Shown here: in pieces, positions 11,081 through 22,081 of the stretch
Numbering within the stretch: the stretch's first letter is position 1
How the letters are laid out: each line of letters opens with the position of its first letter
Assembly: GCA_020650975.1 (NCBI GenBank)
Contig: JAIPMN010013660.1
Span: 1-30,680 of the forward strand
Reading direction: 5' to 3'
Length of the DNA stretch: 30,680 nucleotides
From: Apostichopus californicus
Taxonomy: Eukaryota; Echinodermata; Holothuroidea; Aspidochirotida; Stichopodidae
Made by a program: the position numbers and the translations under genes
The notes under the pieces: generated by a model
Databases searched by the model: none
The model's input: the letters and a program-made list of their open reading frames with translations, nothing else
Told to the model about the DNA's origin: nothing

Positions 11081-12020
11081 TCAGGACAGCCTGTGTCTTT
11101 GTGAATTTATTGTTTGTCACATCGCACTGCTTTTCACTGTATTACTAATATCAAGTATGTTGTACACCTGTGTACACCCTCACTATACATTACGTCAGAT
11201 TCATGCAGAAAATAGCTCATGTTACCTCATTGAAACCACTATGCATTTTTGCATTCTGGTTTCGCTACTAATAACGATATTATTAACTATGATATAAGAC
11301 TTGCTGATAACATTCACTGTTGTCCAGCTCGTGTGTAGCTTAAGATATCGTGCCATTAAGACTTGGAACACAATACCAACAAATATTAAATTATCAAAGT
11401 CTGCTTCACTATTTTAAAGAATGACAACTAAACAATGCATGATACATTATTAATATTATATCTCTCAAAACACAAATTGGTATTCATATTATATATCTAA
11501 TGAGCACCTGATTTATTATACAACAATCGACAAGGAAGTCAAGTTATTAAATTAATGTGGTGTAACTGTGAACAAAAATGTAAATAAGTAAATGTAATAT
11601 TTTCTTTTGAAAGCTAATAAATTTGAAATTAGATGGTATTTACTGGGTGGTAATCCCTGGCCTTGCTGGTACTTCATGTGCAACTGTAAATGTGATAAAA
11701 CTATATAAAATATGATCATGTATGCCCATGTGCAAACAAACATTTTACTGGATGTTGTTGTTATGTACATTGACCAAACCCTAGAGACTGTAGAAACTAC
11801 TAGGTGCAGGGAAAAGGATAGCATTTCATAGAAAGTTTAGTTTGAAAAAAAAAAGGTTTATTAATACTCTTGAAAGGATATAAGTAAATCTCTGAAATTC
11901 ATTAATGAAGATATGTAACTAAATATTTGACTGTATGTGGGACTGTTGTATATGATCAAGTTTTGAAACAAGAATATTATTAATATCTGTCAGCTAATTC
12001 TCCTCATATTTTCTTTACAG

Positions 12021-12254
12021 TGACCACCTCTCAAGTCTCTGCTATGAGATCTTTAGATTTTGCTCATATTAACACTCCTGTTACAATACCTATTGGACAG
12101 GTTTGTGAACCTGTGGATATATCCATTGTATCTGATATGACAATTGAACCTACTGAAGTATTCCATGTGGTTATACTTACAAACCAGTTACCTTCACCAG
12201 TATACATTGTTCCTGGGCAAAGGACTGCTACTGTTACTATAATAGACAATGATG
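12021..12254 (+). CDS. Exon: second half of a Calx-beta domain, module 1
   Basis: A 234-nt phase 1-1 exon with acceptor TTTCTTTACAG and donor G|GTAAAT. The G from the previous exon plus TG gives Val, so the domain continues VTTSQ. Then come LDF, the strand VTIPIGQVCEPVDISIVSD, the acidic turn IEPTEVFHVVI and the closing strand RTATVTIIDNDG. The series DF... IP.GQ...P..I.I..D...E.TE.F.V.L...TVTI.DND is the classical Calx-beta signature. The single Cys in GQVC could pair with the Cys of exon 4846-4962; the same two positions are Cys in module 2. The conserved acidic residues are the usual calcium ligands of the family. The splice join to 18632 reads NDVDC. Confidence 0.92.
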
Positions 12255-12984
12255 GTAAATATCATATTAAAAATAAGATACATTGCCTTTTATAAAACAC
12301 ATATGATCTAAATTTAAAGTCAAGCTCTGCTAAATTAAAAATCTGCTGTCTATTTTCATTTATTCTGTTAAAACTTAGAGATTAGAGTGTTTTGATGAAG
12401 TTTCCTTAAATGTATACTATTTTTTCTGGTGTGATTTCTGGAGCTTCCTAAGGATAAAGTAAGCTGTACTTTCTGTGGGTTGTGAGAATTAACTCCTTCA
12501 GTTCTTAGACTTGTCTGTGAATGACTACATCCAAATTTAAACCACACCTGACTGATATTTGTAGTTTTAATTGCGTAGATGAGGATCAGGGATATCCATG
12601 CTATCTGCATGGTTACTATTTAAGATCAATTTCAGACAAACATTGTGAATACAATGTAATTTTAACTTTGATTCTTTTAGTGTGCACTATCCCAGCATTT
12701 AATGGTTAATACATTGCAGTAACTGCCCAGAAACATATACACAAAAGAAATATAGACACTCATACATGAGTGCATGGTCTTCAAGCAAAGTCAGACCATC
12801 AAAATAAAAGTTGAAATAATCCTTTTTCATATTGACAGAGATCTCAATAATAAACAAAAGATACAAAGTTTAATTTTTAATTCAACACATTTCAAAATTT
12901 GAGGTCTACATAGATCGAAATAAACATATAATACAAGTATATATAGTCTGGCAGTATCCTGTGGATATGTAAATATATCTATAG

Positions 12985-14310
12985 CAGGGGCGTATCCAGG
13001 ATTTTCTAACCCGGGGGGCGCGAATTACTATCTAAGCGGAGCGCCACCATCGGTTGGCGCGTAGCGTACAAGAAAATTTCTGGTTTTGATACCCCCCAGA
13101 TCACCGGAAATGGCACTTCTCGGGCTTGAAAATGACCAACCAGATGTACACTTTTTGCCTGAGAACCAAGTATTTCCCAATAGTTTTTTTCCCATCCATA
13201 ACCTTTTTGTAGACTTTCACCAGTCACACATCATGTTCGATCTCATCGCATGTCCTGTGGATCATTGCTTTTGTAGGTAAGACTACGTAACGGCCCACAA
13301 TACCCGACAGCCCCACTTTTGAAGGTTTTAAGCCCATAATTTGTTCCGAATTTGAAAATTCACATTTCTCGTGAATAAACTCACTTCAAAACATACCCTT
13401 AATGTTACACAAAATTTCATCTATGGACAACCAATATAGAAAAACCTCCTTCAACCCCTAACAGAGCGGTCAATATTGCACGAGTAGAGGGAAGTGTGAT
13501 GAAGAATGTTGGTCAGGAAATTTTCGAAAATTTTTTTTTTGTAAAACTTCGTTGAAGGAAATGAAAAAAACAGCAGATATTTCCGAAACCGAACACTACA
13601 CACATAGGCGTAGGAGGCGGGGGGGGGGGGGGAGCTGCAGCCCCTAATTCGCCATTACTAATATAAAAGAGAGTAATGACATAATTGGACCTCCATGCTT
13701 TTTCTCCATCTGCATAAGACATTTCGTTGTTTACATTAGCATCCCACGGTATACTGCGCAACTTTCACGGACTGTATGGTACATGATGGCATGTGATGTA
13801 ATAACCAATGCTTGCTTATATGATATTGACATTAACATGTTGAACGCGCAAAAATTTTGGTTATTTTTTTCGGGCAAGTCGGGCAGTTTTGAGGCTGTTC
13901 ATCCTGGAACGCCATTTTCATGCTCACTGGTATGATGTTGATGTGAAATCTGCTGTTTGCTTTACAAATTTCGTACAGGCGCGTAGCGAGGAATTTGCCT
14001 CCCTTGGCAAATTATCTCAGCGTAGCGCCACCATGAGTTGGCGCGAAGCGTACGAGAAAATTTTGGCCGAAAATGCCTCCCAGATCGCTGGAAATGGCAC
14101 TACCCAGGACCTTTTGTTGGCGCGAAGCGTACAAGCAAATTTTGGCCGAAAATGCCTCCCAGATCGCTGGAAATGACACTTCCAAGGCCTTGTTAATTGC
14201 ATCTAAGCATTTTCTATTTTGAAATTACTAGCGATATCATAAAGAAACATGCTGAAGGGGGGGGGCGGTCGCCCCCTTCCCGAAATGCGTCATGTTCCCC
14301 GACGACACCC
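12985..14310. mobile_element. GC-rich non-autonomous mobile element, probably composite
   Basis: The base composition changes sharply at CAGGGGCGTATCCAGG, a common opening of non-autonomous elements. The segment contains three copies of a word of the form AGCGCCACCAT..GTTGGCGCG, AAGCGTACAAGAAAATTT, CCCAGATC.C.GGAAATGGCA (from about 13040, 14028 and 14110). The last two are in tandem, 79 bases apart. A second insertion seems nested at about 13605-13640 (CATAGGCGTAGGAGG plus a 14-G run at 13619-13632). Another G run is followed by CGGTCGCCCCC at about 14257-14279. The 3' end near CACCCTGG (about 14310) does not form a clear terminal repeat with the start, so the class stays open. Confidence 0.55.
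14028..14180 (+). repeat. Tandem pair of a 79-bp unit
   Basis: TTGGCGCGAAGCGTACgAGa and the ~60 bases after it, including CCAGATCGCTGGAAATGgCA, begin at 14038 and again at 14117. An older copy from 13053 differs mainly in the middle (TTTCTGGTTTTGATACCCC). The open frame of 95 codons across it changes frame between the copies, so it is not a repeated protein. Confidence 0.75.
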
Positions 14311-15063
14311 TGGTACTTTTAATTATAATCACATATCCTGTACCTAAGCTTTAGAACTGTTATAAGTAATTACAGCAATTGATTTTACCCTCACATTTAG
14401 AATTGTACAGATTAGTATTAAAAAGAAGGTGATTAAATGAGAATTATATTTGATCGAAATTAAACGATGCTATCTTTCCATATATTGTCTACCTTGGTAC
14501 GTAACTTATTTGCATGCTTTTTCTGGTGCCATTCCACAACAAGAGCTATTGGAATGCAAAGAATGTGTGGGACCTAAATGGTCCCAAAATCCATTTGAGG
14601 TGGAAACTAGAACAGCAATGCTGTAGTGGCTCAACCTCATCATCTGTTATTAAAGGAAAACCAATTCAGTGGGAGGACTGCCATGAGTCTAAAGTACAGT
14701 GTTATATGTACATGCGCTGTATAATTAACTAAACTATGCATACAGCACCAATGGCCAATGTGGTAAAGCACTGGTAGCTGAACAACACACGGGAATCAGG
14801 TAGCACTGACTAGCAAATTCTGCACTGAAAGTAGCTCTAGCAAATTACTCATGGAATTGAGGATCCCACTTGATCTCGAGCAGTTGATGAGATCCAGGTC
14901 AAATCAACCACTCTTAATCAACTTCTGTGTGGGAACGCTCCCTGGGTCAACAGATCTTGAGATGTTGATCCACCGATGAGGGTAAATCAGATCTGTAACA
15001 GTTGATCAAGATGCCGTGTGTGAAAGCTCAGTGGATCAAGGTGACCCTAGATCACGGTGACCT

Positions 15064-15433
15064 ATGACGGTGCTATGACATAGTATCCTTTCTTTAACCA
15101 CAGTCAAAGCGCGAAACTTGGCGTAGGCCTATTATACAGTATTACGTAGACTCACAAGCGTTGTACTACCACTAGTAAGCTAGTCACAGTACATACGTGT
15201 AGTTAATTGAAGAAAGTACACAGCAAATTCATTGGGCATACACTTATACTATGCACTGTTGAAACAACATAGCTGCGAAAAATGTCGGAGGAAAAATGTG
15301 GTCCGACGAAGAACTGAGATTTCTCATTGACATATGGGGAAGCACAGAGATTCTTAAAAAGGTGAACGGAACATCCAGGAGTTCTTGGGTGTTCAAAGAA
15401 GTTTGTTGGGAACTTTGTAGTGCAGGATATACA
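15064..15433 (+). pseudogene. Harbinger-type Myb/SANT gene fragment, first tandem copy
   Basis: The copy starts ATGACGGTGCTATGA and carries an upstream region and the start of a Myb/SANT-like (trihelix type) DNA-binding domain. From about 15296 the frame reads MWSDEELRFLIDIWGS, then EILKKVNGT, SSWVFKEVC and ELCSAG. W.deE...LI.IW followed by a second aromatic helix is typical of the Myb-like protein that accompanies PIF/Harbinger transposases, and also of host MADF/Myb_DNA-bind_4 genes. The copy is cut off by the start of the next 370-bp copy before the third helix, so it cannot make the whole domain. Confidence 0.6.
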
Positions 15434-15912
15434 ATGACGGTGCTATGAAGTAGCATCCTTTTACCACAGTTAACGCATAGAACTTGGTGTAGGCCTTTTG
15501 CACAGTATTACGTAGATTAACAAGCGTTGTACTACCAATAGTAAGCTAGTCACAGTACATATGTGTAGTTAATTGAAGAAAGTACACAGCAAATTCATTG
15601 GGCATACACTATAATGTGCACTGTTGAAACAATATGGCCGCGGAAAATGTGAGAGGAAAACTGTGGTCCGACAAGAACTAGGATTTCTCATTGACATATG
15701 GGGAAGCAAAGAGATTCTTAAAAAGGTGGACGGAACTCCCCGGAATTCTTGGGTTTTCGAAGAAATTTGTGAGAAACTTTGTATACAAGGTCGGCAAAGG
15801 AAGTAAAAAATAAACTTCATAATTTAAAAAGAGACTACAAGAAAGTTGTTGACCATAACAAGCAAGTGGAGTTGAGCCAAAAGACATGCTTTTCAAAGGG
15901 AAGAGTGATACA
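15434..15912 (+). pseudogene. Harbinger-type Myb/SANT gene fragment, second copy, frameshifted
   Basis: The second copy begins again with ATGACGGTGCTATGA, exactly 370 bases after the first, and extends further. The domain start (ENVRGKLWSD, from about 15639) hits a stop after a one-base loss near 15674. The next frame gives FLIDIWGSKEILKKVDGT, SWVFEEICEKLC and QGRQRK, then a stop. Another shift brings back NKLHNLKRDYKKVVDHNK from about 15811. Together these are the three helices of a Myb/SANT-like domain, broken at two places. No transposase is seen nearby. Confidence 0.68.
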
Positions 15913-16375
15913 CCTTTAGGACAATTGACACATATGGGTAAGCACCTAATTGACATAGGTAGGATCTGCCTTCTAATATGCAATGACTCTGCCTATGACT
16001 TTCGGCTGTTTCTCACCCTGATAAGCTTTCTCCCTGCAGATAAAGCTCACTACCATATCCTATATCCACATTATCAAAGGAGTGAGAACTCTAAAAGAAT
16101 GCTAAGATACTGAAAAATAATGAAAATTGCAAAAAATTACCACTTCCCTTTATGCAATCATCTATTCATTAACTAGCGGATTGCCATTCCAATGTGGCAT
16201 CTTCATTGCAGAAATCAGCCAGCAATTGTAGAAGTAGGCTTTTTCGAAGGAGACAGACATGTATATTCCCAGCTACAGTATCACATAAAGCTCTACCCAC
16301 ATTAGAGAGTTGAGCTAATAAAATTTGTGCCCACCTGGCCAAAAAAGGCCCCAGAATTTTAAGTGGGCCAAGATG

Positions 16376-17725
16376 TTCCCAAAATAGTAAGGTCTAAATG
16401 TACCAGAGCTCTATTAACCAACTATTATATACCAAGTTTGGCTACAATCCTACTTACGGTTGTGGAGTTCTTGCAATGTAAAGAAAATGTGGGCCCCACA
16501 TATTTGGGCCCAAAGAATGTGTCCCAAAATGCACTTGAGGTTCAAAAAAATGGCCCACCCAGCTAAAATATGGACCTGGAAATATTTTAGGCCCAGATGG
16601 TCCCAAATAAATTAGACCTACATGTACCAGGGCTATTAGCCAATAACTGTATCCAAAGTTTGCTTACAATCTGACTTTAGGTTTTGGAGTTATTGCAATG
16701 TAAAGATTTTTACATTTGACCCCATAACCTCATTAATATTCATGTCCACACCAAAAATTATAGGACACATCTTCTCACTATAATCTACATAGCAAGTATG
16801 ACAAATATTCATCACTACGTTGTTGAGTTATGCAATGTTGGTCTGCAGATCTTCTGGTAGTTCCTAGCGAAGACTGGAGATCCTTGTGAGATGAGTTTCA
16901 ACGAATGTTAATTTCTGTTCCAACCGATGCTGGCTAACCACAACCGTATGTCATACTAGTCTTTGAATAGGTGTAGTGTCTATTAACACTGGACAGCAGT
17001 AGATATCATGCTTATGCTGAACAACTATGCCGTAATATTATGACAACGGAACAAATAGGCTATCTTAGTATACAAGACTTCTGAGTATAGGAAAGCAACA
17101 AGACAGTATTCTGGAGGTAATGTTAAGCTCTCTCTTGCTTCAGTGAAAGATCTCAGCATGTATACCAGTTCAGCTTTGTTCTTGATTTTTCTGGCATACT
17201 CCCGTTGAACGATTTATTTATATAAACACACATTCTGGTTGTATCTTGCATCGTTATTCACTAATATAACGTAAAGTGCAGTGAAAGTTGTAGAAAGTTC
17301 GGGACAATTTTGGGAAAGGTCTTTGAAACCCCAGAAATTTGTAGCTTGTTCAAAATAATACACAATATTGATTGTATCCTAACACTCCCCAACCAAATGG
17401 CTGGTATATGTAAGCCAGGGCCTCAAAATCTGAGTCCCAATGTATGGCAAGATGGGTCCAGATTTTATTTCCACCTCAAATGCATTTTGGACACATTATT
17501 TTGGCCCACACTTTTTGGGGTTTAATTTTTGGGGGCAGATATATCTTTGAGCCACTTTGTCTGGGCCAAATAATTTCTGGACCATGTAGATGCAACATTT
17601 TATGAGGCCCAATTACTTTGTGAGTGACCAAATTTTTAAAATTGCTATAACTCCACAACCTTATATCAGATTATATACAAACTTGGAATGTCGTTGTTTG
17701 TGCTCTGGTACATACATTTGGGCAT
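16376..17725. repeat. Large imperfect inverted repeat with ~900-bp centre
   Basis: The left arm (about 16376-16560) matches the reverse complement of the right arm (about 17465-17725). Shared words include TGTACCAGAGC, CCAAGTTTG, GGTTGTGGAGTT, GAATGTGTCC.AAAATGCA and TTGAGGT. A second, worn copy of the left-arm start lies at about 16620-16705 in direct orientation. Identity looks moderate, with gaps. It could be a foldback element with long arms or two insertions in opposite directions. No coding sequence is visible within. Confidence 0.55.
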
Positions 17726-18631
17726 AAATATTATGATATTGTTTGGTGACATACAATTTAACACTTTACTAATCCCCAAAGCAAAGAACCATAGTGCCTT
17801 TTGGGCTCTTGTTAAGACTTTACACTAAGCTGTGAAGCATGAGACATACAGCATCTTTGAACTCAGCAAGATCTGGTCCCTTAATGAGTTGTAATTGCAA
17901 GTGATGCAAGAAATTCCTTTGATTAAAATCAACAGCAGAAACCTTCTTTTATATTAACGTTTGCTTTATTATGTAAGAACTAATGGGCCTAATGTATTGA
18001 ACACAAATTGTTTAAGGACTAGTATACACTTTCACATTAAAAGCACTCTTAAATCAATTACAAGATCAAATAATGAAAACAACAGCCAATCTATAAAGAT
18101 ATATAAATGATGGAGAACTTACCACATACTGCAGTTTATAATGGACTGTACCACGGGGCAGCAAAGTGCAGCCTCAAGGCTGTGAAACCTCTATACTTCA
18201 GCCTGTGCAATATAAGGCCAACATTAAATATAAAGTCTACACTTTGGTTTGTTAGTTTAAAGGAACTACTGTACTTGTGCTCGGCTATTTTAACATACTG
18301 TAACAGATGGACAATACCTATGTAGGAATGTTGACCTTTTATTTCCCTTGTTTGTACTGTAGAGTACATCAGTCCTTAAATGTGAACTAAGTTTCACTAC
18401 AGCACAGCAGATCAATTTAGTGTCAATTAATCTCTGGACACCTGTACACTATGTGTATATATTTATATTGTATCAAGTACACCCAAGTTTCAGAGAGTTT
18501 GTCAGAGAGTTGGTCAATATGTTACTAATTCCATTACAAGATAAGATACTATTTTGTCACATAAACCAGCTATCATAAAAATGTGTCTTGACCAGTGATT
18601 TTTATTGAATAAGCATTTTCTTTCTTGCCAG

Positions 18632-18739
18632 TGGACTGCAATGACTTTCCTTGCTTCAATGGAGGTTCTTGTATACAACGTGGGTTTCTAGACATGTGCA
18701 GTTGTCCACCAGGATTATTTCAGCCAGTTTGTACAACAA
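18632..18739 (+). CDS. Exon: EGF-like domain 1 of module 2
   Basis: A 108-nt phase 1-1 exon with acceptor TTCTTGCCAG and donor A|GTATGT. With the preceding G it reads VDCNDFPC, then FNGGSC, DMC, SC and PVC, ending TT. That is six cysteines in EGF order, with the same start and TT| ending as the exon at 2055-2165. It is one residue shorter and clearly diverged from it. C-FNGG-S-C keeps the O-fucose consensus. In this domain the third inter-cysteine stretch is IQRGFLDM. The matching position and splice phases identify it as the first exon of a duplicated cassette. Confidence 0.9.
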
Positions 18740-19579
18740 GTATGTTCTGATATTCTAAACTTTTATCATATCTTACATCATCTTTGTCTTGGTTTATGTT
18801 TCTCCTGATGTTATAATATTTATGGTATTTTCAGTTTAAAATGAACATGTTGAACATTAATTGTGCTGTTTATCCACATTTACAGTATCATCACACATTT
18901 ATTTATTATTAACTTCGACATTAGGCCCAAGACAATCAAGATTGCAGGCCATACACAGTAAATTACTCTTTGGTAGGGTGTGTTACTGTGCATATATGCT
19001 AGTGTCTTACATAGAATAATGTTAGGAAAATTAAGTAAATCCTGGGTCTTCGCCAAACTCAAGCTGTTTTCAATCTAGTGGTGTTGTTAGCCCTAGTACT
19101 AGAAGCTGGATATGTAACACAAGAAGTACTTTAATACTGACAAAATGTTATTCTTCTGTAACATCTTTTACATTTGTAATGTTTTCTGATGTTGTTATGA
19201 ATGTAATGGTGTATCAATTTTCATTTCAAACTGAACATATTTTCATGTTTATTCTGAAAATATTTAAAGTGAAGGAAAAATTTGCAGTTTACTTTGTTTC
19301 CTTCAACATTTTGTAAAGGAAACTTAAAGGTGTTTCCTTTGCAACAAGGATAATTAGCACAATGTACAACTATTTGACCATCTCTACTCAGCTATTTGTA
19401 ACCTCTCATACCTGTATTAACAGAAACAGTCCATCTTTGCTCCAATCATCCAAACATTTCACTCACAAGCTTTGTAACAAAACCATTTCAACATTTGATA
19501 TCACATTGAAATATTTTCTTTATTTACCTTGGATGTGTTTCTCATCATATGTTTTCCTTTCCATGTCACTATTTACTAG
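18740..19579 (+). other. Intron between the EGF exons of module 2
   Basis: AT-rich, starts GTATGT and ends TTTACTAG. I see no repeat or coding segment. It does not show the close similarity to 2166-3328 that 26352-27429 does. Confidence 0.65.
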
Positions 19580-19669
19580 GTTGTCAGTTTGTACCTTGTG
19601 TGAGAGGTACCTGTGTTGGTGATGTCTGCAACTGTGAGACAAACTTTGCAGGTCCAACATGTGAGAGTG
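19580..19669 (+). CDS. Exon: EGF-like domain 2 of module 2
   Basis: A 90-nt phase 1-1 exon with donor G|GTTAGT, the same donor as at 3424. It encodes a short EGF domain with six cysteines: SC, VPC, VRGTC, DVC, NC and PTC, ending ES. The closing FAGPTC is identical to that of the exon at 3329-3424. The loop between cysteines 2 and 3 has lost a residue (C-VRG-T-C instead of C-QNGG-T-C). That removes the O-fucose spacing and the usual NGG turn. At 30 residues it is near the lower size limit for an EGF fold but keeps all its cysteines. Confidence 0.86.
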
Positions 19670-20821
19670 GTTAGTATTCTTACTATCTCATATATCATTC
19701 TAATTCTGTTTCATTTTGTGAGATGTTGTGTCCACGTACAGTATTTGGTAGCATTGCATGAATATTAGTCAGTATGCTACAGATTTATACAAGTTAAACA
19801 TCCTGCTCCAGTTGGTGGACTTTGCGCTTTCAACGTTTTCAACTTGTTTAGTGGTAAACTGATGTTCACATAATGGGGTTTTGCATATCATAGAATGGCA
19901 GTTGATACCAATAAACCTCAAATATATTGCCCAGTCTCAAGTTTTAAGTTCATTAATATGTACTGATTGGTTAAACAAAGGGAACATTTTGAACATAACC
20001 TCACTTGTCACCTTTTATCATAAAACAATTAACATGATTTTGTAAAGGCATTTGCTACCCAATGAACTGTAAGCAAGGGAAACTGGTAAAATTTGATCTA
20101 TAAAGTCTTGTATTCCTTTTGATGTTCACAATGAGAGCTCTAAGATCATTGACAACTTGTAATGAGTGAGGTAAGGGATGATATTCATTAGCACACAGTC
20201 AGTGTGTCAGAATATATACTGTATGCCATTGTATGCATGTAAATATCACATTTGTTTAGGAGAGTGTTCAGTATTGTAAATGTGGTCCTTTACTAAGTTA
20301 CATTCATTGTCAAATCAAATATATTTCCTACAACTGAATGAAGATACTCTAGAAATGCAGTGTAATTAATGCATTTGACAAGGGTCAGATATATGCCTTA
20401 AAGATGACTAATTCCATTGTACTCTTCTTATATCCAGTAACAATGCCAAAGCTGTACATACGTTTTATCAAATTTAAGCTATTTATTGTGTGTCCAGTGG
20501 AAATCTGTGATATTGATCCCTTAGTCATGAACTGTGTAGCATGATAACCACATATTCTCAGTAGAGAATTGGTCAGTAGATATCAAGTGATGTAGAGATT
20601 TATGACTCAACATAAATGAAGAGAGTGTTGATAATGTAGGATAATAAGATAGAGAGAGTTGCTAATGTAGGCTTATAAAATAGAGTTGATAATGGAATGG
20701 AGACAAACTTAAAGAAAGCCTTCATCACTTTGGCATTATGGGAAATTGTTTGTGTTACTTCAACACCAAGTACTATGTAGTTCTGTTCTTTTAAAAAATA
20801 AGTTAATAAAGGTTTCTGATA

Positions 20822-21040
20822 CTCAGACATTCAATACTATAGTGACTTGAGACTTGACTTAATTGAGACTTGTCCTCAGTGACTTGGGAATTGACTTGAG
20901 ACTTGACCAGAAGGACTTCATGACATCACTGGATTGTGACTCCTCATTTTTGTAAACACAATTACTCATCTGATAGTCAGACATTCAGACAATTGAAACT
21001 TGACTTAACTGAGACTTGTCCTCGGTGACTTGAGACTCAT
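20822..21040 (+). repeat. Direct repeat built on GACTTGAGACTTGACTTAA
   Basis: CTCAGACATTCA at 20822 starts a ~60-base segment with GACTTGAGACTTGACTTAAT and TGAGACTTGTCCTCaGTGAC. A second copy starts near 20978 (GTCAGACATTCA), about 156 bases later. Shorter GACTTGAGACTTGAC words lie between them, so the core itself is made of a 10-12-base GACTTGAGACTT-like unit. Confidence 0.7.
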
Positions 21041-21119
21041 TTGGTAAACACAATAACTCTTCATGTGTAGCATGCATAAACATCATACTAACTACTGTAC
21101 AGATGCTCTTCAGTGAGTT

Positions 21120-21740
21120 CTTGACTGTTTATAGTATTAGTGGAGGTCAAATGTCACTTGAAGTCAAAATATGAAACGCTTTTAAACAAGCTCACTCAAC
21201 AGTTATTAAAAGCTTTGGTGAATCAAATAGATGAGTTGTTGGTGCCCCTCAATGTTTACTATCTTTATCGCAGTTTATAATGGATGCCAAAGGTCATATG
21301 AGTCCACCATTGGTCAAAACCATGTAAACATGGCAACTCAATATGTCTAGCTTTTAGCAATCTCACAGTTGGTGTGTAGGTGCCTCTCTGTGGATTCTTG
21401 GTTCTGGTATTGTTTTTGGTAATGGTCATGTCATTTGAGGTCAACAGTGGTCATAACATGAACACATTTGTAAACTCAATATAAAGTCCATCTTTAATTA
21501 GTCTCATTAGTGGTAAGTTTGTTTTTGGTGCAGGTCAAAGGTCATTTGAGAACCTGCAAACCTTAATTAATTAATTTTAACTTTATAGGTGAATCTTTTA
21601 CTTATGTATGCTATATTATATGTAGATGCCTCTTAATGAGTTCTTGACTGATTGTTTTCAATTAGGGGTCAAAGGTTGTATAAGGGGAGCCGTGATCAAA
21701 ATCCGAACAGTTTGAAGCGGGCTTCATCGGGTGGTAAAGC
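21120..21740 (+). repeat. Third array of the ~140-bp AGGTCA repeat
   Basis: GAGGTCAaATGTCACTTGAA (about 21143), CAAAGGTCATATGAGTCCAC (21288), GGTCATGTCATTTGAGGTCA (21424), AGGTCAAAGGTCATTTGAG (21532) and GGGGTCAAAGGTTGTATAAG (21665) recur at spacings of about 110-145. The companion words TGTAAAC..AACTCAA and TGTAGGTGCCTCTC..TGAGTTCTTG mark the same unit type as 9820-11080. One exact DR1 lies at 21532-21544. Confidence 0.78.
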
Positions 21741-21964
21741 TTTTGATAAATCTTATACTTGGTACAAGGTATAAACATAATTCTGTTGTTGGTACAGTAT
21801 GTTGTTTATTGCGGACAGATTTTGTTCCAGTTCAGCTTGACCCAGACTGTCAGTAGTACCACAGACAAAAGGACTGATTTATAATATTGTGTACATACCA
21901 AGTAGACCATGAAATCTGTTAAATTGTGAGATATATTGAAATTCATCATATTTAACACCTTTAG

Positions 21965-22081
21965 CCATTGCTGCATATCTGAGTCCTCAGAGGATAACAG
22001 TAACTGAAGGACATGTTGGACAAAGAGCAGTTACCGTTCAAGTCTGTCGACAACCATCTTCAGAAGAAGTAACCCTTGCAG
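21965..22081 (+). CDS. Exon: first half of a Calx-beta domain, module 2
   Basis: A 117-nt phase 1-1 exon with acceptor CACCTTTAG and donor G|GTTTGG. It opens AIAAYLSPQRITVTEGHVG and carries the single Cys in VQVCRQP, then ends VTLA. Length, phases and the positions of SP, VTEG and the CRQ motif are the same as in 4846-4962, while most other residues differ. The two exons are therefore true paralogues under constraint and not recent copies. The second half of this domain is at 23861-24127. Confidence 0.88.

Larger units (their letters stand above)
4963..12020 (+). other. 7-kb intron splitting the Calx-beta domain of module 1
   Basis: The intron starts GTTAAA and ends TTCTTTACAG. It holds two arrays of the ~140-bp AGGTCA repeat and a tRNA-derived SINE, listed separately. 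In the remaining parts (about 6560-7170, 7410-9650 and 11090-12010) I see no coding signal, only short chance ORFs, a (TG)n run near 9795-9811 and AT-rich sequence. Confidence 0.7.
12255..18631 (+). other. 6.4-kb intron between module 1 and module 2
   Basis: The intron starts GTAAAT and ends TTGCCAG. It is the junction between the two cassettes and is mostly transposon debris: a GC-rich element at 12985-14310, Harbinger-type pseudogene pieces at 15064-15900 and an inverted repeat at 16376-17725. The remaining parts (12255-12984, 14311-15063, 15900-16375 and 17726-18631) show no coding signal to me. A single piece of the inverted-repeat family lies at about 14557-14605. Confidence 0.65.
19670..21964 (+). 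other. Intron before the Calx-beta exon of module 2
   Basis: The intron starts GTTAGT and ends ACCTTTAG. Its last third carries a 156-bp direct duplication and an array of AGGTCA repeats, listed separately. From 19670 to about 20820 I see only AT-rich sequence without features. Confidence 0.6.

Noticed and set aside
12521..12709. Possible Cys-containing exon (62 codons)
   Set aside because: The cysteine spacing does not fit EGF, there are no convincing splice borders, and no counterpart exists in module 2.
13889..14176. 95-codon ORF in the GC-rich element
   Set aside because: The 79-bp DNA repeat is read in different frames in its two copies, which rules out a conserved protein repeat.
12985..14310. 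hAT-type terminal repeats (CAGGG...CCCTG) for the GC-rich element
   Set aside because: Only about five bases agree and the 8-base flanks do not match, so class and 3' end were left open.
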